In this document: in pieces, positions 25,970-36,900 of the stretch
Layout: each line of letters starts with the position of its first letter
How positions within the stretch are numbered: the first letter of the stretch is position 1
Made by a program: the position numbers and the translations under genes
Assembly (NCBI GenBank): GCA_041879295.1
Contig: CP047152.1
Location: forward strand, 259,501 to 323,500
Source of the DNA: Pseudomonas putida
GTDB lineage: Bacteria > Pseudomonadota > Gammaproteobacteria > Pseudomonadales > Pseudomonadaceae
Direction of reading: 5' to 3'
Length of the DNA: 64,000 nt
Notes under the pieces: generated by a model
What the model was told of the DNA's origin: nothing
The model's input: only the letters and a program-made list of their open reading frames with translations
Database searches by the model: none

Positions 25970-26767
25970 ATGAGTCGTGCAACTTCCTCCAACCTGACCC
26001 AGCGCCTGGCGCCGTGGGCGCTGCCGGTGCTGCTGTTGGCAATATGGCAGTTGGCCGTCAGCGCTGGCTGGCTGTCGACGCGTATCCTGCCGGCACCTAG
26101 CGCAGTGGTAAGCGCTGGCGTCGAGCTGGTGCGCAGCGGCGAAATCTGGACCCACCTGGCCATCAGCGGTTGGCGTGCAGGCCTGGGCTTTGTCATCGGC
26201 GGCAGCATCGGCCTGGTACTGGGCTTCATCACCGGCTTGTCGAATTGGGGTGAACGCCTGCTCGACAGCTCGGTACAGATGATCCGCAACGTGCCGCACC
26301 TTGCGCTCATACCGCTGGTGATTCTGTGGTTCGGTATCGACGAGTCGGCAAAGATCTTTCTGGTCGCGCTGGGCACGTTGTTCCCGATCTACCTGAACAC
26401 CTACCACGGCATTCGCAACGTTGACCCAGCGTTGGTGGAAATGGCGCGCAGTTACGGCTTGTCCGGCTTCGGCCTGTTCCGCCAGGTGATCCTGCCGGGG
26501 GCGCTGCCTTCGATCCTGGTGGGCGTGCGTTTCGCCTTGGGCTTCATGTGGCTGACGCTGATTGTTGCCGAAACCATTTCGGCCAACGCTGGCATCGGTT
26601 ACCTGGCAATGAATGCTCGCGAATTTCTTCAAACCGACGTGGTAGTGCTGGCCATCGTCCTGTATGCCGTACTCGGCAAGCTTGCCGACCTTGCGGCTCG
26701 GGGCCTGGAGCGCGTGTGGTTGCGCTGGCACCCGGCCTATCAAGTTGCCAGGAAGGAGGGCGCATGA
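25970..26767 (+). CDS. ssuC: Aliphatic sulfonate ABC transporter permease SsuC
   Basis: This 265-aa inner-membrane permease has about six transmembrane segments and the EAA-type loop [20 protein letters not shown] (about 158-177) for ATPase docking. The segment [20 protein letters not shown] (about 103-122) is typical of SsuC/TauC. It starts 10 bases after ssuD and its stop overlaps the ssuB start as ATGA. Confidence 0.95.
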   Translation: MSRATSSNLTQRLAPWALPVLLLAIWQLAVSAGWLSTRILPAPSAVVSAGVELVRSGEIWTHLAISGWRAGLGFVIGGSIGLVLGFITGLSNWGERLLDSSVQMIRNVPHLALIPLVILWFGIDESAKIFLVALGTLFPIYLNTYHGIRNVDPALVEMARSYGLSGFGLFRQVILPGALPSILVGVRFALGFMWLTLIVAETISANAGIGYLAMNAREFLQTDVVVLAIVLYAVLGKLADLAARGLERVWLRWHPAYQVARKEGA

Positions 26768-27576
26768 CCGTGCTCAAGGAACAGCCACCACGCCTGCTGC
26801 GTGGCACCCCGCTGGCCTCCAAGGGCCTGCGCAAGACTTTTGGTCAACGCGAAGTTCTGAAGGGTATCGACCTGCACATTCCGGCCGGCCAGTTCGTGGC
26901 CATTGTCGGCCGCAGCGGCTGCGGCAAGAGCACTTTGCTGCGGCTGCTGGCCGGGCTCGACCAGCCCACCGCCGGGCAACTACTGGCTGGTGCCGCGCCG
27001 CTGGAAGAGGCCCGTGAAGAAACCCGCCTGATGTTCCAGGACGCGCGGCTGCTGCCGTGGAAGAAGGTGATCGACAACGTTGGCCTCGGGCTGTCTGGTG
27101 ACTGGCGACAGCGTGCGCTGGAGGCCTTGGATGCGGTTGGCCTGGCCGACCGCGCCAACGAATGGCCGGCAGCGCTCTCGGGAGGCCAGAAGCAGCGCGT
27201 GGCTTTGGCCCGAGCCTTGATTCACCAGCCCCGTCTGCTGCTGCTGGACGAGCCACTGGGGGCGCTGGATGCATTGACCCGCATCGAGATGCAGCAACTG
27301 ATCGAACGCCTGTGGCGTCAGCACGGCTTCACTGTGCTGCTGGTCACCCACGACGTCAGCGAGGCGGTTGCCGTGGCTGACCGGGTGATCCTGATTGAGG
27401 ACGGCGAGGTCGGGCTCGACCTCACTGTTGACCTGGCACGGCCCCGGGCGCGTGGTTCGCACCGTCTGGCCGCGCTGGAAAGCGAAGTGCTCAACCGTGT
27501 TCTGTCCATCCCGGGCACTGCGCCCGAGCCGGATCCTGTAGCCCCTCTGCCCACGCAACTGCGCTGGGCGCACTGA
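26764..27576 (+). CDS. ssuB: Aliphatic sulfonate ABC transporter ATP-binding protein SsuB
   Basis: This 270-aa ATPase has Walker [12 protein letters not shown] (about 49-59), Q-loop [14 protein letters not shown] (about 90-103), signature [15 protein letters not shown] (about 138-152) and Walker [13 protein letters not shown] (about 158-169). It powers SsuC. ATG at 26764 overlaps the ssuC stop; GGAAGGAGG just upstream is a strong ribosome-binding site. A C-terminal tail of about 30 residues beyond the core is usual for SsuB. Confidence 0.95.
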   Translation: MTVLKEQPPRLLRGTPLASKGLRKTFGQREVLKGIDLHIPAGQFVAIVGRSGCGKSTLLRLLAGLDQPTAGQLLAGAAPLEEAREETRLMFQDARLLPWKKVIDNVGLGLSGDWRQRALEALDAVGLADRANEWPAALSGGQKQRVALARALIHQPRLLLLDEPLGALDALTRIEMQQLIERLWRQHGFTVLLVTHDVSEAVAVADRVILIEDGEVGLDLTVDLARPRARGSHRLAALESEVLNRVLSIPGTAPEPDPVAPLPTQLRWAH

Positions 27577-27603
27577 ATCCCAAAAGCCAAAAGGAAGCAA
27601 ACC

Positions 27604-27819
27604 ATGACTATCAAAGCCATCAATGTTCGCAACCAGTTCAAAGGTACTGTGAAAGAAATCCTCGAAGGCCCGGTACTGTCGGAAATCGACGTGCAGACGG
27701 CTTCGGGTATCGTCACTTCGGTGATTACCACCCGTTCCGTGCGTGAGCTGGAGCTGCAGGTGGGCAGCGAAGTGATTGCCTTCGTAAAGTCGACTGAAGT
27801 GTCTATTGCCAAGCTGTGA
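27604..27819 (+). CDS. ssuF: Molybdopterin-binding-like (TOBE/Mop) protein SsuF
   Basis: This 71-aa single TOBE/Mop domain protein contains NQFKGTVKEILEGPVLSEID and ends KSTEVSIAKL, the standard Mop fold pattern. SsuF is the last gene of the pseudomonad ssuEADCBF operon and is needed for growth on some sulfonates, though its precise role is not settled. AAGGAAG precedes the ATG, 27 bases after ssuB. Confidence 0.93.
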   Translation: MTIKAINVRNQFKGTVKEILEGPVLSEIDVQTASGIVTSVITTRSVRELELQVGSEVIAFVKSTEVSIAKL

Positions 27820-27836
27820 TGCTGCTGCTCGATAAT

Positions 27837-27953
27837 GGGGCTGCTTTGCAGCCTTCGCGGGCACGCCCGCTCCCACAGGTACTTCGCAAGCTCCAGGGTA
27901 TGCGCGGGCTCTGTGGGAGCGGGCGTGCCCGCGAAGGGCCGCCAAGCGGCCCC
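27837..27953. repeat. REP-type inverted pair between ssuF and tetR
   Basis: Arms at 27837-27878 and 27911-27953 are reverse complements over about 42 bases with few mismatches. The element lies between convergent genes. Confidence 0.9.
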
Positions 27954-27960
27954 AGATTTC

Positions 27961-28593
27961 TCAGCTGGAACGCTTGGCCAGAAACGGCGGCAGATACAAC
28001 CCCAGATACGCCTCGAATACACGCTTGCCTTCCTCGGCCATGCGCGGGGTGATCGCCTCGTGCAACTGCACCGACCGTGCATACACCCGGTCGCTCAATT
28101 CCATGCCCAGGGCAAACACATCCACATCCAGTGGCATCACCGGCAGGTGAAAATGCTGGTCGAACAACTTGTGCATCAAGTTGCCCAGTTCCATGTCGTG
28201 CTGCCGGTCGGCCTGCACCACCTCGCTCAGGCCATGCTGCGCCAGGATCAACTGCCGCGCTGCCGCATCCTCGTTATAGATATCAAGCATGCGTTCTTCG
28301 ATCAGCCGTGACAGCTCGTGCCAGGTGCTGAACGCGCTGCTGTCGATCGGTGCGCTCAGGGCTTCGCGAAACGCCCGGTGTACATCCGCAGTAAGCGCCT
28401 CCAGCAAGGCCGGCACACTGGCGAAGAAGTGATACACCGACGACGGTGGAATCTGCGCCCGCTCGGCCACGCTGTAGATAGAAAGCGCCGCCACCCCTTG
28501 CTCGGCCAACAGCTCACGCGCAGCCGCCAGGATCGCCTCGATCCTGGCCTGGCTGCTGGCACGCGGTTTGCGCGGGGTGGTGGTGCGGTTCAT
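27961..28593 (-). CDS. TetR-family transcriptional regulator
   Basis: The 210-aa regulator has an N-terminal helix-turn-helix (about 15-62) containing AAARELLAEQGVAALSIYSV and PPSSVYHFFASVPALLEAL, followed by an all-helical ligand domain. ATG at 28593 shares one base with the gshA stop (TGATG), so it is translationally coupled to gshA. The coupling hints at a stress- or thiol-related role, but the ligand and targets cannot be read from sequence. It has no C-terminal family match I can name. Confidence 0.88.
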   Translation of the reverse strand: MNRTTTPRKPRASSQARIEAILAAARELLAEQGVAALSIYSVAERAQIPPSSVYHFFASVPALLEALTADVHRAFREALSAPIDSSAFSTWHELSRLIEERMLDIYNEDAAARQLILAQHGLSEVVQADRQHDMELGNLMHKLFDQHFHLPVMPLDVDVFALGMELSDRVYARSVQLHEAITPRMAEEGKRVFEAYLGLYLPPFLAKRSS

Positions 28594-30170
28594 CAACTGC
28601 TGATTGCCAGGATGCTGGCCTGGTAGGCACCGACGAACAGGTCGAAGTCGCCGACTTCTTCCTGTTCCAGCTCGGACTGCCTGGCGAGCGACTCGCGGGC
28701 CAGCGTCTCGAATGCCTGCTGTTTTTCGTTGCTCAGTGGTTGTTCGCGGAAAGTCTCGGCGTGTACACGGCTCTGGCGCAGCGAGAACTGGACGAAGCTC
28801 TCGTCATGCTCGGTCATGCGTGCCAGCACCTGGGCCGATGGGGTCAGTGAGGTGTCGTCGACCTTGGCCTGCTGGGCATCCAGGGCCTTGGCGTGCTCAT
28901 CAGAGCCCTGCGCCTGATCGAGCAGGTTGGCCAACTCGCGGATACGCTCGATCAGCTCGCTGGCCCAGTCCTTCAGGCTGATCGGCTGGCCATTGCGGTG
29001 CAACTCCAGGCCCGGACGACGACCTTCCTTGACCACAGTCAGGAAGTTGCTGGTGCACTGGCCGCATTCGCCGTTGTCCAGTTGCGGGCTGTCTTCCAGC
29101 GCGCAGAACAGCAGGAATGCGTCGAGGAAGCGCGCCTCGGTCAGGTCGATACCAACCGGCAGGAACGGATTGATGTCCAGGCAACGCACTTCCACATACT
29201 GCACACCGCGCGAAGTCAGGGCCTGGATCGGCCGTTCGCCGGAGTAGGTGACCCGCTTGGGGCGAATGTTCGAGTAGTACTCGTTTTCGATCTGCAGAAT
29301 ATTGGTGTTCAGCTGAACCCACTCGCCATCCACATGCGTGCCGACTTCAACGTACGGCGGGTAGGGCGTGCCAACGGCCTTGCGCAGGCTGTCGGTGTAG
29401 CTGGCCAGGTTGTTGTAGCAGGGCGTAAGACCGGCCTGGGCGTTGCTCTGGTAACCCAGGTCGCTCATGCGCAGGCTGGTGGCGTAGGGCAGGAACAGGG
29501 TTTCGGCATCCAGCTCTTCAAGCTGGTGCGGGCGGCCACGCAGGAAGCCTTTGTCCAGTGCCGGCGAGGCGCCGAACAGGTACATCAGCAGCCAGCTGTA
29601 GCGGCGGAAGTTACGAATCAGCGCGATGTAGGCCGACGACTGGTAGTCGCGGTCATTTTCCGTACTGCCTTCGTCTTCGCGCAGCAATGGCCAAAGCGCT
29701 TCGGGCAGCGAGAAGTTGTAATGGATACCGGCAATACACTGCATGGTACGGCCGTAACGCAGGGCCAGGCCCTTGCGGTAGACGTGTTTGAGCTTGCCGA
29801 TGTTCGAGCTGCCGTACTCAGCGATCGGGATGTCCTCCTCGGCCGGCAGCGTGCACGGCATCGACGGGCTCCACAGGTATTCGTCGCCCAGCTTGCTGTA
29901 GACGAAACGGTGGGTCTCTTCGAGGCTTTCGAGCACCTTGGCCGGGTCGGCCAGCGCTGGGGTGATGAACTCCAGCAGCGACTCGGAATAATCGGTGGTG
30001 ATCTGCTCGTTGGTCAGCGCCGATCCCAGTGCTTCCGGATGCGGGGTCTGGGCCAGGCGACCTTCGTCGGTCACGCGCAGGCATTCGCGCTCAATACCGT
30101 GCAGGCACTGCTTGAGCAGGGGGAGATTGGCGCCGAGCAGGCTCAGGCGGCGGTTGAGGAGGTCGCTCAA
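28593..30170 (-). CDS. gshA: Glutamate-cysteine ligase
   Basis: This 525-aa enzyme joins L-glutamate and L-cysteine with ATP in the first step of glutathione synthesis. It matches the gamma-proteobacterial GshA type: [10 protein letters not shown] near residue 25, [16 protein letters not shown] (about 57-72), [11 protein letters not shown] and the [15 protein letters not shown] stretch. I choose TTG at 30170 because AAGGAA lies 6 bases upstream and the protein then begins MSDLLNRRL, as in other pseudomonads; a GTG at 30185 adds five residues without a ribosome-binding site. The TetR gene follows, overlapping by one base. Confidence 0.95.
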   Translation of the reverse strand: MSDLLNRRLSLLGANLPLLKQCLHGIERECLRVTDEGRLAQTPHPEALGSALTNEQITTDYSESLLEFITPALADPAKVLESLEETHRFVYSKLGDEYLWSPSMPCTLPAEEDIPIAEYGSSNIGKLKHVYRKGLALRYGRTMQCIAGIHYNFSLPEALWPLLREDEGSTENDRDYQSSAYIALIRNFRRYSWLLMYLFGASPALDKGFLRGRPHQLEELDAETLFLPYATSLRMSDLGYQSNAQAGLTPCYNNLASYTDSLRKAVGTPYPPYVEVGTHVDGEWVQLNTNILQIENEYYSNIRPKRVTYSGERPIQALTSRGVQYVEVRCLDINPFLPVGIDLTEARFLDAFLLFCALEDSPQLDNGECGQCTSNFLTVVKEGRRPGLELHRNGQPISLKDWASELIERIRELANLLDQAQGSDEHAKALDAQQAKVDDTSLTPSAQVLARMTEHDESFVQFSLRQSRVHAETFREQPLSNEKQQAFETLARESLARQSELEQEEVGDFDLFVGAYQASILAISS

Positions 30171-30323
30171 GATGTATTCCTTCACGCGTCAGTCGCCCCA
30201 ATATGGGGGTAGAGATAACGGTCTACAAGGGTAGGAAGAAAGGAACTGGCGTTGTCGCCTCGTTTACGCGGTTCCAGCAGTGCCAGCGCACTGCTGAAAA
30301 TACCGCAGATACTGCTTGGTGAG

Positions 30324-30707
30324 CTAGAGAACCGCGAAGGTTCCTTGCGCTTTGGCCACCAGCTTGTCGCCCTGGACTACGTCGGCGTCGACCACCAGCG
30401 TGCGCCGCCCGGCGTGCAGCACGCGGGCGGTACACAGCACTTCGCCGTCGCTGACGGCACGCATGTAGTTGATCTTGCACTCGATGGTGACGCTTTGCTG
30501 GTCAAAGCCATGGCTGGCCGAGCAGGCCAGGCCCATGGCGATATCCACCAGGCTGAAAATCGCCCCGCCGTGCAGCTTCTGGCCACGGTTGCGCAAATGT
30601 GGCTCGAGCGCCAGGGCTACCTCGGCAACACCGGTGTCCAGGTGTTGCAGGCGGCAGCCCAGAAGCTGGCTGAAGGCGCTTTCGACGTATTCACGTGGTA
30701 CGTCCAT
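30324..30707 (-). CDS. PaaI-type hotdog thioesterase
   Basis: This 127-aa protein of the PaaI/4HBT hotdog family hydrolyses acyl-CoA thioesters. The catalytic-loop motif is HGGAIFSLVDIAMGLAC (about 55-71). Its start overlaps the tex stop as TAATG, so it is coupled to tex. The physiological substrate is unknown. Confidence 0.87.
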   Translation of the reverse strand: MDVPREYVESAFSQLLGCRLQHLDTGVAEVALALEPHLRNRGQKLHGGAIFSLVDIAMGLACSASHGFDQQSVTIECKINYMRAVSDGEVLCTARVLHAGRRTLVVDADVVQGDKLVAKAQGTFAVL

Positions 30708-33031
30708 TACTTCTTCTTCAACTGCTTTGCGTTGGCGAACAGGGCTGCCATGGCGTTGTTGGCCGGGGCGGCAGTGGCGGTTTCGCGCTGACGCGGTGCC
30801 TGCTGCTGGCGATTGCCGCCATTGCCACGGTTGCCACCGCGGTTGCCTTCGACCTTCTCGCCCGGGGTGTCGCTCATGCGCATGGACAGGCCGACGCGCT
30901 TGCGCGGGATGTCCACTTCCATGACCTTCACCTTGACCACATCGCCGGCCTTGACCGCTTCACGCGGGTCTTTGACGAACTTCTCCGACAGCGCCGAGAT
31001 ATGCACCAGGCCGTCCTGGTGCACACCGATGTCGACGAAGGCACCGAAGTTGGTAACGTTGGTCACCACGCCTTCGAGGATCATGCCCGGTTCCAGGTCC
31101 TTGAGGTCTTCGACGCCGTCCTGGAAGGTGGCGGTCTTGAATTCCGGACGTGGGTCGCGGCCGGGCTTGTCCAGCTCTTGCAGAATGTCGGTGACGGTTG
31201 GCAGGCCGAAGGTCTCGTCGGTGAACTTTTTCGGGTCCAGGCGCTTGAGGAAGCTGCTGTCACCAATCAGCGAGCGGATGTCGCGGTCGGTATCGGCGGC
31301 AATGCGCTGCACCAGCGGGTAAGCCTCAGGGTGCACCGCAGAGGCGTCCAGCGGGTTGTCGCCGTTCATCACGCGCAGGAAGCCGGCGGCCTGCTCGAAG
31401 GTTTTCTCACCCAGGCGGCTGACCTTTTTCAGCGCTGCACGGGTGGCAAACGGACCATTGGCATCGCGGTGGGCGACGATGTTCTGTGCCAGCGTGGCAT
31501 TGAGGCCGGAGATGCGTGTCAGCAGCGCCACCGAAGCGGTGTTCACGTCCACGCCCACGGCGTTCACACAGTCCTCGACTACCGCGTCCAGGCCACGTGC
31601 CAGTTTCAGCTGGGAGACGTCGTGCTGGTACTGGCCGACACCAATGGATTTCGGGTCGATCTTCACCAGTTCGGCCAGCGGATCCTGCAGGCGACGGGCG
31701 ATCGACACGGCGCCGCGTATCGACACGTCCAGGTCCGGGAACTCGCGGGCGGCCAGTTCCGATGCCGAGTACACCGAAGCACCGGCTTCGGAGACCATGA
31801 TCTTGGTGATTTTCAGGGCTGGATATTTCTTGACCAGCTCGGCCACCAGCTTGTCGCTTTCGCGGCTGGCGGTGCCGTTGCCGATGGCGATCAGTTCCAC
31901 CGAGTGTTTGGCGCACAGTGCGGCCATGATGGAAATGGTGCGGTCCCAGTCGTTCTTCGGCGCGTGCGGGTAGACCGTGGTGTGGTCCAGCAGCTTGCCG
32001 GTTGCGTCGACCACGGCGATCTTGCAGCCGGTGCGCAGGCCCGGGTCGAAGCCCAGGGTGGCGCGCGGGCCGGCCGGTGCGGCCAGCAACAGGTCGTGCA
32101 GGTTGTGGGCGAACACGTTGATCGCCTCGCCTTCGGCATTGTCGCGCAGCTCGCCGAACAGATCGGTTTCCAGGTGGGTGTACAGCTTGACCTTCCAGGT
32201 CCAGCGCACCACTTCACCCAGCCACTTGTCGGCCGGTCGGCTGCGGTTTTCGATACCGACGTGGTTGCCGATCATCAGCTCGCACGGGTGCAGGGTGCCG
32301 GGCAGTTCTTCGCCTACCTTCAGCGAGACGCTCAACACGCCTTCGTTGCGCCCGCGGAAGATCGCCAGGGCACGGTGCGACGGCGCAGTACGCAGCAGCT
32401 CGTCATGAGCGAAGTAGTCGCGGAACTTGGCACCTTCTTCTTCCTTGCCAGCCACGACGCGGGCGCTGAGCACGGCCTCCTGCTTGAGGTAGCTGCGCAG
32501 CTTGTCGAGCAGGGCGGCGTCTTCGGCAAAGCGCTCCATCAGGATGTACTTGGCGCCTTCCAGCGCGGCCTTGACGTCGGCCACGCCCTTTTCGGCGTTG
32601 ACGAAGCGTGCGGCTTCGCTTTCCGGGGCCAGGGTCGGGTCGTTGAACAGGCCATCGGCCAGTTCGCCAAGGCCGGCTTCCAGGGCGATCTGGCCCTTGG
32701 TGCGGCGCTTCTGCTTGTACGGCAGGTACAGGTCTTCGAGGCGGGTCTTGGTGTCGGCCAGCTTGATCTCGCGGGCCAGTTCCGGGGTCAGCTTGCCCTG
32801 TTCCTCGATGCTGGAAAGGATGCTGGCGCGGCGCTCGTCGAGTTCGCGCAGGTAACGCAGGCGCTCTTCCAGGTGGCGCAACTGAGTGTCGTCAAGGCTA
32901 CCGGTCACTTCCTTGCGATAGCGGGCGATGAAGGGCACGGTCGAGCCTTCGTCCAACAGGCTCACGGCCGCCTCGACCTGCTGCGGGCGTACGCCCAGTT
33001 CCTCGGCGATACGGCTGTTGATGCTGTCCAT
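30707..33031 (-). CDS. tex: Tex-family S1 RNA-binding transcription accessory protein
   Basis: The 774-aa protein has Tex architecture: N-terminal helical region ([14 protein letters not shown]), a YqgF/RuvC-like domain around 330-450 ([17 protein letters not shown]), helix-hairpin-helix repeats (about 490-560) and a C-terminal S1 domain (about 650-725: [20 protein letters not shown]). The last 50 residues are rich in Gly, Asn, Arg and Gln. Tex binds nucleic acid and influences transcription and stress tolerance. ATG at 33031 is chosen by homology. It diverges from ompR. Confidence 0.94.
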   Translation of the reverse strand: MDSINSRIAEELGVRPQQVEAAVSLLDEGSTVPFIARYRKEVTGSLDDTQLRHLEERLRYLRELDERRASILSSIEEQGKLTPELAREIKLADTKTRLEDLYLPYKQKRRTKGQIALEAGLGELADGLFNDPTLAPESEAARFVNAEKGVADVKAALEGAKYILMERFAEDAALLDKLRSYLKQEAVLSARVVAGKEEEGAKFRDYFAHDELLRTAPSHRALAIFRGRNEGVLSVSLKVGEELPGTLHPCELMIGNHVGIENRSRPADKWLGEVVRWTWKVKLYTHLETDLFGELRDNAEGEAINVFAHNLHDLLLAAPAGPRATLGFDPGLRTGCKIAVVDATGKLLDHTTVYPHAPKNDWDRTISIMAALCAKHSVELIAIGNGTASRESDKLVAELVKKYPALKITKIMVSEAGASVYSASELAAREFPDLDVSIRGAVSIARRLQDPLAELVKIDPKSIGVGQYQHDVSQLKLARGLDAVVEDCVNAVGVDVNTASVALLTRISGLNATLAQNIVAHRDANGPFATRAALKKVSRLGEKTFEQAAGFLRVMNGDNPLDASAVHPEAYPLVQRIAADTDRDIRSLIGDSSFLKRLDPKKFTDETFGLPTVTDILQELDKPGRDPRPEFKTATFQDGVEDLKDLEPGMILEGVVTNVTNFGAFVDIGVHQDGLVHISALSEKFVKDPREAVKAGDVVKVKVMEVDIPRKRVGLSMRMSDTPGEKVEGNRGGNRGNGGNRQQQAPRQRETATAAPANNAMAALFANAKQLKKK

Positions 33032-33248
33032 GTAAACCACCTGACATTTGTGAATACGGGGGTCGCCTGTGGGCCTTTTGCCCGGCGGCGCTGGATGAAA
33101 GCCGCGCATTATACCCATCGCAAACGGCTTGCGGTGATGGCGCCCGGCCAGCCGGAACTGGCGCCGGGGGAAAAATCTGCTAACAATGCTCACGCAACGT
33201 GCAGCAATGGCTACGCCATAATGCGCGGCGATATCAGAGGAGTTATTC

Positions 33249-33989
33249 ATGACCGGCACGCCAAACACCGCTGAAGGTGACAAGATTCTCATCGTCGACG
33301 ACGATCCGGGGCTGAGCAGCCTGCTGGAACGTTTCTTCACCAGCAAGGGCTACCGTGCCCGTGCAGTGCCCAACACCGAGCAGATGGACCGCCTGCTGCA
33401 GCGCGAGGTGTTCAACCTGGTGGTGCTCGACCTGATGTTGCCAGGTGAGGACGGCCTGTCCGCGTGCAAGCGCCTGCGCCAGCAGAACAACCAGATCCCG
33501 ATCATCATGCTGACCGCCAAGGGCGACGAGCTCAGCCGCATCAAGGGCCTGGAGCTGGGCGCCGACGACTACCTGGGCAAACCGTTCAACCCGGACGAAC
33601 TGATGGCCCGGGTCAAGGCTGTGCTGCGCCGCCAGGCGCCGAGCGTGCCGGGAGCGCCGGGCAGCGAAGACGAGTCGGTCACCTTCGGTGACTATGAGCT
33701 GTCGCTGGCCACTCGCGAGCTCAAGCGTGGCGACGAAGTGCACATGCTTACCACTGGTGAGTTCGCTGTGCTCAAGGCCCTGGTGATGCACGCCCGCGAG
33801 CCGTTGACCCGCGACAAACTGATGAACCTGGCGCGCGGCCGCGAATGGGATGCGCTGGAGCGCTCCATCGACGTGCAGATTTCGCGCCTGCGTCGCATGA
33901 TCGAGCCGGACCCGTCCAAGCCGCGTTACATCCAGACCGTCTGGGGCGTGGGCTACGTGTTCGTACCGGACGGAAACGCCGGAAAATGA
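33249..33989 (+). CDS. ompR: OmpR-family response regulator (AmgR/OmpR)
   Basis: The 246-aa regulator has a receiver (about 12-125; phospho-acceptor in [14 protein letters not shown], Lys in YLGKPFNP) and an OmpR-type winged helix (about 150-240; [17 protein letters not shown] and [16 protein letters not shown]). Gene order tex-ompR-envZ-rimK matches the AmgRS locus of P. aeruginosa, which governs membrane stress and aminoglycoside tolerance; that role is inferred from synteny. AGAGGAG precedes the ATG. Confidence 0.94.
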   Translation: MTGTPNTAEGDKILIVDDDPGLSSLLERFFTSKGYRARAVPNTEQMDRLLQREVFNLVVLDLMLPGEDGLSACKRLRQQNNQIPIIMLTAKGDELSRIKGLELGADDYLGKPFNPDELMARVKAVLRRQAPSVPGAPGSEDESVTFGDYELSLATRELKRGDEVHMLTTGEFAVLKALVMHAREPLTRDKLMNLARGREWDALERSIDVQISRLRRMIEPDPSKPRYIQTVWGVGYVFVPDGNAGK

Positions 33990-34002
33990 TGCCTGGACGT
34001 CG

Positions 34003-35316
34003 ATGAAAACACCGCTCTGGTTTCCGCAAAGTTTCTTCGCCCGCACCCTGTGGCTGGTGTTGATCGTCGTTCTGTTCTCCAAGGCGCTGACCCTGGTCTA
34101 CCTGCTGATGAACGAGGACGTGCTGGTCGACCGTCAGTACAGCCATGGTGTAGCGCTGACCTTACGTGCCTATTGGGCCGCTGACGAAGAAAACCGCGAC
34201 AAGATCGCCGAGGCGGCAGGCCTTATCCGGGTGACCGGCTCGGGTGTGCCCGAAGGTGAGCAGCATTGGCCTTACAGTGAAATCTACCAACGGCAGATGC
34301 AGGCCGAGTTGGGTGAAGACACCGAGGTGCGGTTGCGCATTCATGCGCCTCCGGCGTTGTGGGTCAATGCGCCAAGCCTTGGCCCAGGTTGGCTGAAGGT
34401 GCCGCTGTACCCGCACCCATTGCGCGGGCAGAAGATCTGGAACGTGCTGGGCTGGTTCCTGGCCATTGGTTTGTTGTCCACCGCCTCGGCGTGGATTTTT
34501 GTGCGCCAGTTGAACCAGCCGCTCAAGCGCCTGGTGTTCGCCGCCCGCCAGCTTGGCCAGGGGCGCAGTGTGCGCCTGCCGATCAGCGATACTCCCAGCG
34601 AGATGACCGAGGTGTACAAGGCGTTCAACCAGATGGCCGAGGATGTCGAGCAGGCCGGGCGTGAGCGCGAGCTGATGCTGGCCGGGGTTTCCCACGACTT
34701 GCGCACACCACTGACGCGGCTGCGCCTGTCGCTGTCGTTGCTGAACAGCGACAACGAGCTGAGCGATGACATGGTTCGCGATATCGAGGACATGGACGCG
34801 ATCCTCGACCAGTTCCTGGCCTTCATCCGCGATGGCCGTGACGAGCCGGTGGAAGAGGTCGACCTTGCTGATCTGGTGCGTGAGGTGGTGGCTCCGTACA
34901 ACCAGCCAGAAGAGCGCGTGCGCCTGTGCCTGGAGCCGATTCCACCGTTCCCGCTGCGCCGGGTTTCGCTCAAGCGCATGCTGGGCAACCTGATCGGCAA
35001 CGCCCTGCACCATGCTGGCAAGGGGGTCGAGGTGGCTGCCTATGTGTCGGGTGACGAGAGTGCGCCGTATGTGGTGCTCAGCGTGCTGGACCGCGGCACC
35101 GGTATCGACGAGTCGGAACTGGAAACCATCTTCAACCCGTTCATTCGTGGTGACCGGGCGCGGGGTGGCAAGGGCACCGGGCTGGGGCTGGCGATCGTCA
35201 AGCGGATTGCTGCGCAACATGGCGGGAATGTGGAGTTGCGCAACAGGTCTGGCGGCGGGATCGAGGCGCGGGTCAGGTTGCCGCTGGGGCTGCTGCTGCC
35301 GCGTAATGCTGTGTAA
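34003..35316 (+). CDS. envZ: EnvZ-family sensor histidine kinase (AmgS/EnvZ)
   Basis: The 437-aa membrane kinase has a first transmembrane helix (about 15-35), a periplasmic domain (about 36-148), a second helix (about 149-168), HAMP (about 170-225), the phosphorylated His in GVSHDLRTPLTRLRL (about 228-242) and an ATPase domain with N box NLIGNALHHAGKG, G1 DRGTGID and G2 GKGTGLGLAIVKRI. It partners OmpR 13 bases upstream. The periplasmic domain suggests sensing of envelope stress, as in AmgS. Confidence 0.93.
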   Translation: MKTPLWFPQSFFARTLWLVLIVVLFSKALTLVYLLMNEDVLVDRQYSHGVALTLRAYWAADEENRDKIAEAAGLIRVTGSGVPEGEQHWPYSEIYQRQMQAELGEDTEVRLRIHAPPALWVNAPSLGPGWLKVPLYPHPLRGQKIWNVLGWFLAIGLLSTASAWIFVRQLNQPLKRLVFAARQLGQGRSVRLPISDTPSEMTEVYKAFNQMAEDVEQAGRERELMLAGVSHDLRTPLTRLRLSLSLLNSDNELSDDMVRDIEDMDAILDQFLAFIRDGRDEPVEEVDLADLVREVVAPYNQPEERVRLCLEPIPPFPLRRVSLKRMLGNLIGNALHHAGKGVEVAAYVSGDESAPYVVLSVLDRGTGIDESELETIFNPFIRGDRARGGKGTGLGLAIVKRIAAQHGGNVELRNRSGGGIEARVRLPLGLLLPRNAV

Positions 35317-35322
35317 GGCTCA

Positions 35323-35394
35323 CCGGCCTCTTCGCGACTAAAGCCCTACAGGGTTTGTGCAGTACCTGTGGGGCTTCAGCCGCGAAGAGGCCGG
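35323..35394. repeat. REP-type inverted pair between envZ and rimK
   Basis: ccggcctcttcgcg (from 35323) pairs with cgcgaagaggccgg (to 35394), with further pairing of aagccctacaggg and cctgtggggctt inside. It sits between convergent genes and could fold as one long hairpin. Confidence 0.87.
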
Positions 35395-35406
35395 TATAGG
35401 CTTGAA

Positions 35407-36312
35407 TCAGCCTTTGCCCTTGGTCCGGGTCTGATTGGGCCCGCCATTCTTCTCCAGGTGCTCGATGATCATCCCGGCGACGTTCTTGCCGGTGGTGACT
35501 TCAATGCCCTCCAGCCCCGGCGACGAGTTTACCTCCATCACCAACGGCCCGTGGTTGGAACGCAGGATATCCACACCCGCCACGCTCAAGCCCATCACCT
35601 TGGCCGCCCGAATGGCGGTGATGCGCTCTTCAGGGGTGATTTTTATCAGGCTGGCGACGCCACCCCGATGCAGGTTGGAGCGGAACTCGCCCGGCTTTGC
35701 CTGACGCTTCATTGAGGCAATTACCTTATCGCCTACCACGAAGCATCGAATATCTGCGCCACCGGCTTCCTTGATGTACTCCTGAACCATGATGTCCTGC
35801 TTGAGGCCCATGAACGCTTCGATCACCGACTCGGCCGCCTGGGGGGTTTCGCACAACACCACGCCAATGCCCTGGGTGCCTTCCAGTACCTTGATCACCA
35901 GCGGGGCACCGTTGACCATCTGGATCAGGTCGGGGATGTCGTCCGGCGAGTGGGCGAAACCAGTGATCGGCAGGCCGATGCCGCGCCGCGACAACAGCTG
36001 CAACGAGCGCAGCTTGTCGCGCGAGCGGGCAATGGCGACCGACTCGTTGAGCGGGTATACGCCCATCATTTCGAACTGGCGCAGCACCGCGCAGCCATAG
36101 AACGTAACCGAAGCACCTATGCGCGGGATCACTGCATCGAAGCCTTCCAGCGGCTTGCCACGGTAGTGGATCTGCGGCTTGTGGCTGGCAATGTTCATGT
36201 AGGCCCGCAGGGTATCGATCACCACCATTTCGTGGCCACGCTGGGTACCGGCTTCGACCAGGCGGCGGGTGGAATACAGACGCGGATTGCGCGACAGCAC
36301 AGCGATCTTCAT
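35407..36312 (-). CDS. rimK: Ribosomal protein S6 glutamate ligase RimK
   Basis: This 301-aa ATP-grasp ligase adds glutamate residues to the C-terminus of ribosomal protein S6. ATP-grasp elements visible are [19 protein letters not shown] (about 137-155), [20 protein letters not shown] (about 175-194) and the metal-binding [13 protein letters not shown] near 258. In fluorescent pseudomonads RimK remodels ribosomes and links to c-di-GMP. The ATG overlaps the rimB stop by 4 bases. Confidence 0.95.
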   Translation of the reverse strand: MKIAVLSRNPRLYSTRRLVEAGTQRGHEMVVIDTLRAYMNIASHKPQIHYRGKPLEGFDAVIPRIGASVTFYGCAVLRQFEMMGVYPLNESVAIARSRDKLRSLQLLSRRGIGLPITGFAHSPDDIPDLIQMVNGAPLVIKVLEGTQGIGVVLCETPQAAESVIEAFMGLKQDIMVQEYIKEAGGADIRCFVVGDKVIASMKRQAKPGEFRSNLHRGGVASLIKITPEERITAIRAAKVMGLSVAGVDILRSNHGPLVMEVNSSPGLEGIEVTTGKNVAGMIIEHLEKNGGPNQTRTKGKG

Positions 36313-36791
36313 GCAGCACCTGTGACAGGGGAAAGGGTGGCCGGGAAGGCCGGTTTGTCTTGTACGTACTTCAGGCCGGGGTTGACCACCAGCTGGCCGT
36401 GTATCAAGGCCTTGGAGCCAAGCAACAGGCGGTAGCGCATGCTCTTGCGGCAGGCCAGGGTGAACTCCACCTCCCACACACCATCACCCAGCGCCAATGA
36501 CGTGCGGATGACGTAGCGAGTCTGGGCGTGGCCGTTGGAGCTCTTGATGGTCTTCATGGTCACCAGCGGTGCCTCGCACCGGCGGTGACGCAACTGCACC
36601 ACCGAGCCCAGGTGCGCAGTGAAGCGAACCCAGGGCTGGCCGTCGCGCTCGAAGGGTTCCACCTCGGTGGCATGCAGGCTCGACGTGCTGGCACCGGTGT
36701 CGATCTTGGCGCGCAGCCCGGCCACGCCGAGGTCAGGCAAGGCGACCCACTCGCGCAGGCCGATCACAGTCAAATGGTCAAATGTCTTCAC
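36309..36791 (-). CDS. rimB: RimB-type retropepsin-like protease
   Basis: The protein of about 160 aa belongs to the family annotated as ATP-dependent zinc protease / RimB. A retropepsin-like catalytic motif [13 protein letters not shown] appears at about 32-44, followed by [20 protein letters not shown] and [18 protein letters not shown]. RimB proteins are co-operonic with rimK and process or regulate S6 modification. GTG at 36791 is the likely start (a weak AGGG lies upstream). No third small gene (rimA) fits in the 109 bases before the divergent hslR. Confidence 0.85.
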   Translation of the reverse strand: MKTFDHLTVIGLREWVALPDLGVAGLRAKIDTGASTSSLHATEVEPFERDGQPWVRFTAHLGSVVQLRHRRCEAPLVTMKTIKSSNGHAQTRYVIRTSLALGDGVWEVEFTLACRKSMRYRLLLGSKALIHGQLVVNPGLKYVQDKPAFPATLSPVTGAA

Positions 36792-36900
36792 GAAGCGCAC
36801 CCTGCGAATGAGGTGGTGAACTTTAAGCACGGCGGGGACTTTTTGCATCCGTATGTGAAGGTAGTACAGTTCGATGAAAGACAGAATCCGAGGTAACGGG

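Noticed and set aside
27837..27953. REP pairs as Rho-independent terminators
   Set aside because: The stems are long but no T run follows on either strand here or at the other copies, so I do not call them intrinsic terminators.
30695..33274. 859-codon plus-strand frame opposite tex
   Set aside because: Antisense shadow of tex; low-complexity translation without recognisable domains.
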